Assembly: GCA_913020495.1 (NCBI GenBank)
Contig: CAJWBJ010000015.1
Location: 1-52,028 of the forward strand
Origin: an uncultured Oleiphilus sp.
GTDB lineage: Bacteria > Pseudomonadota > Gammaproteobacteria > Pseudomonadales > Oleiphilaceae
Length of the DNA stretch: 52,028 nt
Reading direction: 5' to 3'
A program made the translations under genes and the position numbers. Below are positions 18,106 to 25,700 of this stretch, one piece after another; position 1 is the first letter of the stretch, and each line of letters opens with the position of its first letter. Under the pieces are notes generated by a model. The model searched no databases. It saw nothing but the letters and a program-made list of their open reading frames with translations, and was not told the origin of the DNA.

Positions 18106-18410
18106 TGAATATATTCATGCGACGATTAATTTTTGTAGTCTTCAATACATGCTTTCTATTAGCGAGTAGCAATAGTTTTTCTCAAGATGAAATTCTAAGC
18201 TTGGAAGGGGCACGTATTAGAGGAAACCAAGAATTACCAAACGTTTTATATCTGGTTCCATGGAAGCCTCCAAAAATTTATAGCTTGGAAAAACCCAAAA
18301 GTAATCTAGCAGCAAGTCGACCATTAAAAATGCTAGATCGAAGCAGTTTTAAGCGTCTTCTTGCTTATCATGAAACCTTCAAAAGTATAACAGCAGTCAA
18401 TGAGAATTAA
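18102..18410 (+). CDS. Small exported protein ending the TPR operon
   Basis: Protein of 102 residues starting in an ATGATG that overlaps the preceding stop. Signal peptide about 1-27 (ASSNSFSQ). The mature part contains LSLEGARIRGNQELPNVLYL directly followed by VPWKPPK. I recall similar ARIRGNxELPxVLYxVPW segments in small exported proteins from TPR/TonB-type operons of other gammaproteobacteria, but I cannot check this. The Pro- and Lys-rich tail then carries a helix. No lipobox or catalytic motif. Being the last gene with tight overlap, it is likely a subunit of the same envelope complex. Confidence 0.55.
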   Translation: MMNIFMRRLIFVVFNTCFLLASSNSFSQDEILSLEGARIRGNQELPNVLYLVPWKPPKIYSLEKPKSNLAASRPLKMLDRSSFKRLLAYHETFKSITAVNEN

Positions 18411-18675
18411 TCTCCAGCAATGCTTTATTTGGTAAACCGACTTTCTATTCACTTTATTCGCCTTATATTTTAATCTATTTTAGACTCATAAAATAACATG
18501 GCTGTATTTAAAAAGTTTCTTTCAGATGTGACAAATCTTTTTATCTTGTAGAAAAATGCTACTCTAAGCAATTGAAAAAAACGACATAGACGGGACCTAT
18601 TTGGCACATTCAATACGGGTTCGGTTTAACAAACTATTCTAATATTTCAGGTTAAGTTACCACAAGGGTTCAGTT

Positions 18676-18966
18676 ATGAACGTTGATAAAGCAAAAAAAC
18701 GTATCGCAAAGCAAGTTAAAAAAGGTATCAATGGCTATCCTCAGGTTTCGTTAGAGTACTTTGGCAAAACGTCGGATTTAGCAACTGAAGTCGTTGTTTC
18801 ATTTACTCTGGAAGAAGGCGCTGCACAACAAGAACAAAAGTTTGTGAGTAAAAATGATGCTCGTGAAGATGAAGATGTCCAATCGATTTTAGTTAAAATA
18901 ATTGAGCGAGCTAATGCTAATACAGTGATCCAAATTGACGGTGTTTCGATCATTAACTTAAAGTAG
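18676..18966 (+). CDS. Hypothetical small cytoplasmic protein
   Basis: Protein of 96 residues with no signal peptide. Lysine-rich N-terminus (DKAKKRIAKQVKKG), then an alternating strand/helix pattern: PQVSLEYFGKTSD, EVVVSFTLEEGAAQQEQKFV, a charged loop KNDAREDEDVQ, helix SILVKIIERANA and final strand VIQIDGVSIINL. This could be a small alpha/beta domain. ATG 18676 follows an AAGGG at a reasonable distance. It stands alone, with 265 bases before it and about 300 after it, so it is probably monocistronic. I do not recognise the family and propose no function. Confidence 0.5.
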   Translation: MNVDKAKKRIAKQVKKGINGYPQVSLEYFGKTSDLATEVVVSFTLEEGAAQQEQKFVSKNDAREDEDVQSILVKIIERANANTVIQIDGVSIINLK

Positions 18967-19267
18967 TTCTCGAGTTTGACTGCACACTTCTTATAAAGCG
19001 ACTGTTTTAATATACGTACGACCAGTTAACTTCTAGTGATTGCATCCATAGGGGGATCGCATCAAGTAATGCATCCACAAAAACTAGGTAGTAGATTGAA
19101 AAGCCGATCAGATTGAATTATTCCAAGTTCAGTTGATTAAAAATGTTGAGAAAGCATAAATTACTAGCCTGATTTCTGTTGCTAAACTTTTCATACTATA
19201 GTTTTTTTTCTGAATATAACGACTATATTAGAGGTAGGAATAACAAGTTTTTACGGAGGATTTAGTC
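18967..19267. other. Intergenic stretch without recognised feature
   Basis: About 300 AT-rich bases between two hypothetical genes. No open frame with a ribosome site and no tRNA-like fold is seen. The right end must hold the promoter and leader of the next gene: a TACTAT hexamer at about 19193-19198 could be a -10 box but has no convincing -35 partner, and GGAGG at about 19256-19260 is the ribosome site. Confidence 0.4.
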
Positions 19268-20155
19268 ATGAAAGATTTGATTAATTCGTTTATATCTATT
19301 TTGTTTTTTACTACATTTTCGTTACAAGCATCAGCCTCTATCGTTACTCATTCTAGTTTTACTTTTTTTGATACAGCGCCAGTAATTACTTATCAAATTA
19401 CTGTGAATAAAAAGACGATAATTTCTGCATCTTTAATCGTGGTTAATGTTGGTGATGTTGCGCCTAAAGGTTATGAGATCACAAGCACTGAAATCATCTC
19501 AAAAAAGGGTAGCCCCTTGAGTTTTGATTTCACTAAGCCCGATAAAGACTGGCCTACAGGTGATTATGAAATAGTTATTAAAGATAATGATACCGTCATT
19601 CACCGGGATTCACTGGTCATATTAGCTTCAGATGATGCAACTTCAGCTTCATCACCTCAGCAATCGCCTATACATAGCTCTAATAATTCAGGTGTACTTG
19701 CACAAGGTCAAGGAGGTCAACTGACAGAAAATGCAGCCAATGCTTATGTAGATGCTTTAACCTTTATACTGGATCAACTTGGCCAGCAACAAAGCTTTAC
19801 ACCTCAGCAACGACAGACAATTATTAATAACCTTGCAACTCATTACACTTCGTTTCCAGTTGATACCCAGCAAGAATTAGCTGCAGCCCAACAGATATTT
19901 GATGAATATAAGCGATCGTGGAACTATCTTGGTATAGACGAACAAAAAGAATTTGCTTATGGCGTATTAACAGTCGCGTATGGGGAGCAAGCTGCAGCGC
20001 AAGCGCTTGGTATTAATGAGAGTAGAGGTGGAAATAATTCAGCAAATAGTTATGGTGGTGGAAGCTCCTACTATTCGGATGGTGCTTCTTACGCCAGTGA
20101 TGGAGAGTGCGCCATTTTCTCTTCTGAGTATGGAAGTATTTCATCTTGCGACTAG
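19268..20155 (+). CDS. Secreted hypothetical protein with Gly/Ser/Tyr-rich C-terminus
   Basis: Protein of 295 residues with an excellent ribosome site (GGAGG, 7 bases before the ATG) and a signal peptide 1-23 (cleavage near LQASAS). Residues 25-120 are a beta-rich domain (VTHSSFTFFDTAPVITYQIT, later YEITSTEIISKKGS and WPTGDYEIVIKDND), like an immunoglobulin-type fold. A Ser/Gln linker follows (SASSPQQSPIHSSNNSG), then a helical domain 150-240 rich in Gln (LDQLGQQQSFTPQQRQTI). The last 45 residues are Gly/Ser/Tyr/Asn-rich low complexity with two cysteines at the end (GECAIFSSEYGSISSCD). Probably secreted or surface exposed. No known family is recognised. It has its own promoter region and converges on the gene at 20225. 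Confidence 0.5.
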   Translation: MKDLINSFISILFFTTFSLQASASIVTHSSFTFFDTAPVITYQITVNKKTIISASLIVVNVGDVAPKGYEITSTEIISKKGSPLSFDFTKPDKDWPTGDYEIVIKDNDTVIHRDSLVILASDDATSASSPQQSPIHSSNNSGVLAQGQGGQLTENAANAYVDALTFILDQLGQQQSFTPQQRQTIINNLATHYTSFPVDTQQELAAAQQIFDEYKRSWNYLGIDEQKEFAYGVLTVAYGEQAAAQALGINESRGGNNSANSYGGGSSYYSDGASYASDGECAIFSSEYGSISSCD

Positions 20156-20190
20156 TCGCGAATAGTTTTCAGGGCTTTATAGCTAGCGTT

Positions 20191-20215
20191 ATCTCCGCCT
20201 AAAAGAGATTTTTTT
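20191..20215 (+). terminator. Weak intrinsic terminator candidate
   Basis: ATCTC (20191-20195) pairs with GAGAT (20205-20209) across a 9-base loop and is followed by a run of T to 20215. The stem is short, but the position just after the stop at 20155 and before the convergent gene fits a terminator. Confidence 0.3.
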
Positions 20216-20224
20216 CAAAGAGGG

Positions 20225-20890
20225 CTAGTTACTGCGTGAATCATTTCCAAATAGAAATGCTTCATGCTGATCCAACCATAAGGGGTACTTTTTCATTACC
20301 TTGGAGAATGATGAGCTCTGAAGGTGATAAGTCAGCCATTGTTGTAATTTTGGGTAGGGCGCATTCAAATACCACTTTCGATCTACTCGGGCAAATTGCC
20401 GTATGAAGGGAAGGATTGCATAGTCAGCTAAGCTTGGCTTTTGCCCCATAAAGAACTTATAAGTATTTAGTCGAGTTTCGAGTTGATGAACAAATAACTC
20501 GCATTGTTGGCGGTAGTGAACTTCTGAGTCTTCATGGAAGCGTTTCGCCTGTTTATATTTACTCAATGAAATGGTGAATTCATTGTCGTTTTGGGCAATC
20601 AACTCGAGCATTGCAGCCAGAGCATCAGGTTCGTCATTATACAGTAAATAATGAGGGTCATTTTTGCATAATGCCCAAATCATAATGTCCAGACTTTCGT
20701 CAATCACCGTCTTATCATCAATTACTAGAACAGGAATCGAACCTTTAGGCGAAGCCGCAAGCATTTCTGCGGGCTTATTCCTTGTGATGACGGCTCGCAA
20801 CATGACAGCTTGGTTTGAGAGGAATAACCCCATTCTTGCTCTCATTGCATAAGGGCAGTGTTGTAAAGAATAAAGTATTGGTAGTGGCAT
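20225..20890 (-). CDS. Glutathione S-transferase-like protein
   Basis: Protein of 221 residues from ATG 20890, which has AGGA 9 bases upstream; a GTG at 20908 lacks a ribosome site. The N-terminal thioredoxin-like domain begins LYSLQHCPYAMRARMGL with a single Cys at 12, followed by NKPAEMLAASPKGSIPVLVI (the SPKGxxPVL glutathione-binding turn) and DESLDIMIW, where ES is the GST signature. The C-terminal all-helical domain has SLADYAILPFIRQFARVD, the N-capping box of GSTs. Single CPYA rather than CPYC suggests omega or beta-like GST chemistry (thiol transfer or deglutathionylation). Cytoplasmic. It is divergent from the gene at 21015 and convergent with that at 19268, so it is monocistronic. 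Confidence 0.8.
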   Translation of the reverse strand: MPLPILYSLQHCPYAMRARMGLFLSNQAVMLRAVITRNKPAEMLAASPKGSIPVLVIDDKTVIDESLDIMIWALCKNDPHYLLYNDEPDALAAMLELIAQNDNEFTISLSKYKQAKRFHEDSEVHYRQQCELFVHQLETRLNTYKFFMGQKPSLADYAILPFIRQFARVDRKWYLNAPYPKLQQWLTYHLQSSSFSKVMKKYPLWLDQHEAFLFGNDSRSN

Positions 20891-21014
20891 TGAATTTTTC
20901 CTGAGCACCTTTTAATCTTACTAAAGTATTGTATCGCAACTTCTATCATAACTTTGAAATTGGTATTCAGAATATTGTAGGCTATTTATCTGCATAGATG
21001 ATGATTATAAAAAA

Positions 21015-22319
21015 ATGACAAAACAGATATTTTTAAATTTGAATAATACTGCACAAAATAGTGTATTGAACATGATGTTGTTTTTGTTTTTTTGCTTATG
21101 GGCAGTCTCATTCAGATTAGATGCCCAGGCTGAGAACTTATTGGAGGATGACTTATTGGCTGGCGAGGTCTTTGAATTTGAGTCGCAGCCAGATCTAGAA
21201 CCCTTACCATTTTGGCGACGCAATATAAGGATTACAATTCAGCAAACGCTTTCACAAGGTAACAAACTTGAGATTTCTCGAACGGAGACGCGAATTGAAT
21301 ATGAGGTAGCTCCTTGGGATGGTGGTTATCTTCGTTTAGATAATAAGTACACTTATTACTCGAATGATGATCAACAACTCAAAGATACAGGAAACTCGTT
21401 TGGGCATAATAAGTTGCAAGAAGCGTGGCTTCAAGTGAGTGAGTCTGCTTGTGTTTCTAAAATAGGTCGACAGGGTTTGTATTGGGGCGTTGTAGAGGGT
21501 GCATTTGCTGTAGATGTTATTTCTCCTTTTGACTTTACCGAACCGCTTCTTACTGATTATAGTAATATCCGCTTATCTCAGGATATGTTTTTGCTAGATT
21601 GTTATTACTCAAATACACAATTTCAGTCTTTTTATGTTGAATCAGCACGCCTTAATACATTCAAACTCAAAAAAACATCTCAATTTGACGACCTAGAAAA
21701 CGCTTTACATGAGGAGTTTGGGGGGCGTATATCTCAAAGCTGGGAAGGCGGCGACGTTTCATTTATGTATGCTCATTTATATGAAAATACACCTGTTTCA
21801 ATTATTGATTTCAACAAACCAAACGGCATTCGTCTTGATGTATCACGGTACGAGCTTTGGGGTTTAAGTACTTCGTGGGCAATAGGGCGTTTATTACTGG
21901 AGTTGGACTGGGCTTATAAGAATAAGCAGTTAGAGAATTTTTCAGGCAAAAAGTTATCTCATTCAGAAGCTGCAGTGGGTATTGAATATACCACTTTTAA
22001 TAACCATCAGTTGAATGCAGGTGTTTGGCTTTACGACCAAGTAATTCAGGAGCCTAATGCTAAAAGTAGTAGGGTTCAATCATGGACAATAGGATGGAGT
22101 AAAACTTATCTGAATGATGATTTGATGCTAAGTTTTCTTGGGTTTTGGGTGACAGAGCCTGAAGTATTAACAGCGACAGCTTTAGCACAATACCAGTGGG
22201 ATGATTTCTGGGATTTTTCAACAGCTTTAACATATACCGACGCAGATGGAGCAGCACAAAGTGTGTCATTAAATGAGTCAGAATTAACTTTATTACTGAA
22301 GTTAAGGTTTCAGATCTGA
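21015..22319 (+). CDS. DUF1302-like outer-membrane porin
   Basis: Protein of 434 residues. The start at ATG 21015 lacks a clear ribosome site; ATGs near 21072 would still leave a signal sequence (hydrophobic LFLFFCLWAVSF, cleavage after DAQA). The mature part is a beta-barrel of alternating strands (WRRNIRITIQQTLSQGNKLE, YLRLDNKYTYYS) with the DUF1302-type core LQEAWLQVS, KIGRQGLYWGVVEGAFAVDV and ISPFDFTEPL, and ends in LLLKLRFQI. Such barrels often accompany catabolic clusters for hydrophobic compounds and may import the substrate. About 260 bases separate it from the Tat lipoprotein/GMC pair, so co-regulation is possible but not shown. Confidence 0.65.
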   Translation: MTKQIFLNLNNTAQNSVLNMMLFLFFCLWAVSFRLDAQAENLLEDDLLAGEVFEFESQPDLEPLPFWRRNIRITIQQTLSQGNKLEISRTETRIEYEVAPWDGGYLRLDNKYTYYSNDDQQLKDTGNSFGHNKLQEAWLQVSESACVSKIGRQGLYWGVVEGAFAVDVISPFDFTEPLLTDYSNIRLSQDMFLLDCYYSNTQFQSFYVESARLNTFKLKKTSQFDDLENALHEEFGGRISQSWEGGDVSFMYAHLYENTPVSIIDFNKPNGIRLDVSRYELWGLSTSWAIGRLLLELDWAYKNKQLENFSGKKLSHSEAAVGIEYTTFNNHQLNAGVWLYDQVIQEPNAKSSRVQSWTIGWSKTYLNDDLMLSFLGFWVTEPEVLTATALAQYQWDDFWDFSTALTYTDADGAAQSVSLNESELTLLLKLRFQI

Positions 22320-22581
22320 AATTTGTCACCTTCTGTTGATTTATAGAATCGTCACACGCAAAGCTACATGGGAGTTGCCATTAATCATTAACGCATTCAT
22401 AGAGATTACTTTTCATTGGCTTTGAGCAAATTGTTTAAAGGGTACTAGTCAGACATCGCAGGAAGTACATATCAATTCGGCCTCGTACTTTACGGGGCTT
22501 TATTGTTTCTGAAATTTGATTTTGTTCGAAGTTAGTGTCATTGTACTGACTGTTCAGTCTATTATATATGAGAGGTTCGCA

Positions 22582-23208
22582 ATGTTAAATCAACCCTTAC
22601 CAAGAAGACGATTACTTAAACTATTTGCAAGTACGGGTGGAGTGATTTCTGCTTTAGCGACAACACAATTAGCCAGTTGTAGTTTCACAAATCATGAAAA
22701 GGACACAAAGCAGACTGTTTATAATACAAGTTTTGGTTTGTTATTGGTGATGGATGAACAGCGAGCAAAATTGCTTTTTTCGTTCGCTGAAGCTTGCGTT
22801 TCGAATTCTGAAAGTGCTATCCACAAAGCAGAAGTAATTCAACGTATTGATGAAGAGCTATATTTTGTATCTACAGATATAAGTGATGATTTTTTGTTGG
22901 CTCTGGATGTTTTGGAATATCTGCCCTTGGTATACGGTTGCTTTTCTCGTTTTAGTCAAATGCCTCTGCTTGAGCGAGAACAATGGTTAGTTTCTATGCA
23001 GCAGACGCGCATTAATACTGTCAGCGCTGTTATTAGTGCTTGCCGAATGACCGTCATGCTTATGTTTTATGGACATGAGTCAACAATGTTAGTAACAGGT
23101 TATGACGGCACTTTTTCTAAAATGCCACAAATTATGAGCTCTCAACGCCGCAAATATAAATCACTTACCAAGCAAGTCTCATTAAATACGCATGAGGCAG
23201 GAAACTAA
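22582..23208 (+). CDS. Tat lipoprotein, small subunit partner of GMC dehydrogenase
   Basis: Protein of 208 residues from ATG 22582, with AGAGG 7 bases upstream. The N-terminus has a twin-arginine-type signal (PRRRLLKLF) that also ends in a lipobox-like ASC (Cys about 33), so it may be a Tat-exported lipoprotein. The mature sequence is helical and has FSRFSQMPLLEREQWLVSMQ, a segment typical of the small subunits encoded beside GMC oxidoreductases (gluconate 2-dehydrogenase subunit 3-like), and ends with MLMFYGHESTMLVTGYDG. The next gene starts one base after its stop codon. It probably escorts or anchors the flavoprotein in the periplasm. Confidence 0.65.
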   Translation: MLNQPLPRRRLLKLFASTGGVISALATTQLASCSFTNHEKDTKQTVYNTSFGLLLVMDEQRAKLLFSFAEACVSNSESAIHKAEVIQRIDEELYFVSTDISDDFLLALDVLEYLPLVYGCFSRFSQMPLLEREQWLVSMQQTRINTVSAVISACRMTVMLMFYGHESTMLVTGYDGTFSKMPQIMSSQRRKYKSLTKQVSLNTHEAGN

Positions 23209-23209
23209 G

Positions 23210-24787
23210 ATGAAAATGGACAATAAAATATATGAAGAGCAGGACTATGAGAATGGCGCGCTTTATAAAACACAAGTTTGTGTTATTGGTACAGGTTGTG
23301 GTGGCGCTACTGTAGCAAAGCGACTAACTGATTTTGGTTTTGATGTTATTTTATTAGAACAGGGCGGCTACTACCCAGCGACAAAAATGGATCAAAATGA
23401 GTTAAACATGGCGGGTAAATTGTTTGGGGCTAGAGGTTTGGCAACCGGTCATGATGGCGGCAATGTTTTAATGTATGGCAACAATGTTGGTGGAGCATCT
23501 GTTCATTATTGGGCTGACAGTTATCGAACCCCTAGTGAAAAAATAAGGTCATGGGAACAAGAGTTTGGCGTCAAAGGCCACGGAGTAGCTGCTTTAAATC
23601 CTGCGTTTGATGCCATTGAAAAAAGTTTGAATGTTCATCGCGCTGAAGATGAGTTTTTTAACCCGATGAACGAAAAGGTACGTGGGGCTTGCGCAACTTT
23701 AGGCTGGCATGGTCATAGAGTCCCTCAAGCACGAAAATTTTGCCAGAAGTCTGGGCATTGTATGCAGGGCTGTCTGTATGATGCGAAACAGAGTCAAATC
23801 GTCACGCATATCCCTAGTGCACTTAAACAAGGCGCAAGGTTGTTTTCTGATGCCAGGGCAGCACAGCTTATTTATTCTGATACCAAAGAACTTGCTAGAA
23901 AAGCCAATGGTGTCAGCGTTGAAATTATGGATCGAGCTCGTAATAGACCTTCTGGCAAGAAATTCAAAATTGCTGCAGATGTGGTGGTACTAGCAGGTGG
24001 CGGTTTTAATTCTTCATTCTTTTTGATGCAGCAGGGGTTTAAGAAAGATTTACCCGCGCTGGGAAAATATTTTTCCATGAATCCATCTACGATGGTTCAC
24101 AGCTTGTTCGAAGAAGAAATTATTCAATGGCGAAATATTCCAGCGGCCTGGGGCGTTGATGAATACCGTTTGCGGCGCTTCAATAAAAATCAGTATGTTG
24201 AAGGAGGATATCTTCTTATGCCGAATCAGCTTCAGCCTGCTTCTTTAGCGGCGACGATTCCAGGCTTCGGATCTGACCATCGAACTTGGATGGATGACTT
24301 ATCTAAAGTTGGTGGCACAATTGCCTGGATGGATGATGTTGAGTCAGAGCTTGGAGAGATAAGAATTAAATCGAATGGTGCTCGTGAAGTATATTATCCA
24401 TATGGTGAGCTAACCAAAAAGGTTTTGAAAGATGGAATAAAAAAACAAGTCATTCTTAATTTTGAAGCTGGCGCTAAAAAAGTATTAGTCGCTGGTTTGC
24501 AAGGGGTATCGCTTAACACAATTGATGAAATTCAAAAGCTGGATGACCTTAATATCGAGGCGGGCGGGCTTTCTATGGCGTCGCCACACCCTGGAGGAGG
24601 TTGTAGAATGGGAGAAGATCCTAATTTATCTGTTGTAAATTCAGATCATCAAGTACATGGCTGGGACAATTTATTCGTTTCTGATAGCTCTGTGTTTCCT
24701 AGTAGCTCTTCATTAGATCCTAGTCTAACCATCATGGCATTTAGTTATATTGCAGCAGATCGAATAAAAGAAAGGTTGTCAGTATGA
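23210..24787 (+). CDS. GMC-family FAD-dependent oxidoreductase
   Basis: Protein of 525 residues from ATG 23210, with AGGA 8 bases upstream; an in-frame ATG at 23192 lies before that site. FAD-binding Rossmann motif GTGCGG at 27-32 and Glu50 for the ribose. NNVGGASVHYWADSYRTP is the GMC flavin loop (GGSSxxNG-like). A Cys-containing stretch CQKSGHCMQGCLYDAK is found at about 179. The C-terminus carries ASPHPGGGCRMG, with the catalytic His, and DNLFVSDSSVFPSS followed by NPxxTI-like DPSLTIMAF. GMC enzymes oxidise alcohols, sugars or sterols. No signal peptide is seen, so export would depend on the Tat partner upstream. The TetR gene overlaps its stop. The substrate cannot be read from the sequence. 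Confidence 0.85.
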   Translation: MKMDNKIYEEQDYENGALYKTQVCVIGTGCGGATVAKRLTDFGFDVILLEQGGYYPATKMDQNELNMAGKLFGARGLATGHDGGNVLMYGNNVGGASVHYWADSYRTPSEKIRSWEQEFGVKGHGVAALNPAFDAIEKSLNVHRAEDEFFNPMNEKVRGACATLGWHGHRVPQARKFCQKSGHCMQGCLYDAKQSQIVTHIPSALKQGARLFSDARAAQLIYSDTKELARKANGVSVEIMDRARNRPSGKKFKIAADVVVLAGGGFNSSFFLMQQGFKKDLPALGKYFSMNPSTMVHSLFEEEIIQWRNIPAAWGVDEYRLRRFNKNQYVEGGYLLMPNQLQPASLAATIPGFGSDHRTWMDDLSKVGGTIAWMDDVESELGEIRIKSNGAREVYYPYGELTKKVLKDGIKKQVILNFEAGAKKVLVAGLQGVSLNTIDEIQKLDDLNIEAGGLSMASPHPGGGCRMGEDPNLSVVNSDHQVHGWDNLFVSDSSVFPSSSSLDPSLTIMAFSYIAADRIKERLSV

Positions 24788-25398
24788 CTGATTTTAAAAG
24801 CAGGGCAGTTAATTCTAGTGGTAAGTTGAGTTCGGCAAAAACAAGTCGTGGAGAACAGAGTAGGCTCCGTATTATTAAAAGTACTCGTTTAATTTTAGCG
24901 AACACAGATTTGAGTTCTTTAAAGCTGGACTTGGTTGCTGATAAAAGTGGTGTCGCTAAAAGTAGTATTTTATGGCACTTCGGCAGTAAAAATGGCTTAT
25001 TGCTTGCTGTTGTTGAAGATATCTTTGATGGTATGCAACAACTGATTGCCAAAGTAAGTTTTGCAGCGCCAGATAAAAAAGAACGTCTGAAAAGCGCAAT
25101 GATGTTGGTCGCTGAAGAAATGCAAAAAACACCCGAAGCAAACACCTTACTTATTTCATTTATTGTTAATCAAACGATCGATACCACAATAAATAAGCAT
25201 ATAAAAGAAATGTATGATTCCTATCGCTTGTTTATAAAAAGTGTTTTGACGTCAGCTGGAGTCGAGGTGAGCGACCTTTATCCTTCAGTGATACTTGCTT
25301 TTATTGATGGTGCTTTTATGCAGTGGTATCTTCAACCGGACAAAATTGAATTAAAGGAATTATTTGTTCAATTTTTAGATATAATTATTCTGGAATAA
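24784..25398 (+). CDS. TetR-family transcriptional regulator
   Basis: Protein of 204 residues. Its ATG overlaps the GMC stop codon (ATGA). The N-terminal domain (about 24-75) is a TetR helix-turn-helix: LRIIKSTRLILANTDLSSLK, then LDLVADKSGVAKSSILWHFG, where TetR proteins have A-xAGVSxGxLYxHF. The C-terminal domain is helical and binds an unknown ligand (AFIDGAFMQWYLQPDKIEL is the usual closing motif). Being last in the gene set 21015-24787, it probably regulates the oxidoreductase and porin genes, perhaps by repression relieved by the oxidised compound. Operator sites were not identified. Confidence 0.85.
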   Translation: MTDFKSRAVNSSGKLSSAKTSRGEQSRLRIIKSTRLILANTDLSSLKLDLVADKSGVAKSSILWHFGSKNGLLLAVVEDIFDGMQQLIAKVSFAAPDKKERLKSAMMLVAEEMQKTPEANTLLISFIVNQTIDTTINKHIKEMYDSYRLFIKSVLTSAGVEVSDLYPSVILAFIDGAFMQWYLQPDKIELKELFVQFLDIIILE

Positions 25399-25453
25399 GG
25401 ATGTTGGGCAGATTAAATCAGGTCTTTGGAAGTGCTAAAAGAAGTGGTTGTGT

Positions 25454-25529
25454 TGGCTCCCCGAGCTGGGCTCGAACCAGCGACAAACGGATTAACAGTC
25501 CGTTGCTCTACCAACTGAGCTATCGGGGA
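25454..25529 (-). tRNA. tRNA-Asn (anticodon GTT)
   Basis: Read on the minus strand, 76 bases begin TCCCCGATAGCTCAGTTGG and end CTCGGGGAGCCA. The seven-base acceptor stem TCCCCGA pairs with TCGGGGA and the CCA end is encoded. The D-loop has AGTTGGTAGA, the anticodon loop is CTGTTAA with GTT at its centre, and the T-arm has GGTTCGAGCC. All are standard for bacterial tRNA-Asn. An open frame read across it on the plus strand is not a gene. Confidence 0.97.
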
Positions 25530-25546
25530 ATGTCACAACGGAGCGC

Positions 25547-25575
25547 ATATTATCTAGTTGAAGTTCGGCCGTCAA
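25547..25575 (-). promoter_or_regulatory. Promoter of tRNA-Asn
   Basis: On the minus strand TTGACG (25570-25575) and TAATAT (25547-25552) are 17 bases apart, close to the sigma-70 consensus. The expected start is about 10 bases before the tRNA 5' end. The stretch after the -10 box is GC-rich (GCGCTCCG), the discriminator type common at stringently controlled tRNA promoters. Confidence 0.8.
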
Positions 25576-25700
25576 CAGTTGTTTATGAAGAAAGTGAACT
25601 ATTTGTTCTTCATGGCGAGCCGTGTTGGAAAATATGGTTAAAAATGCAGCATAATCACCGCTCTGCATATCTTTTTATAAAAAATTAAGGAAGTTATAGA

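Noticed and set aside
20225-20908. GTG start at 20908 for the GST-like gene
   Set aside because: The internal ATG at 20890 has a proper AGGA ribosome site and starts at the normal GST N-terminus.
25401-25688. 95-codon open frame across the tRNA-Asn locus
   Set aside because: It reads through the reverse complement of a complete tRNA and has no ribosome site or protein-like features.
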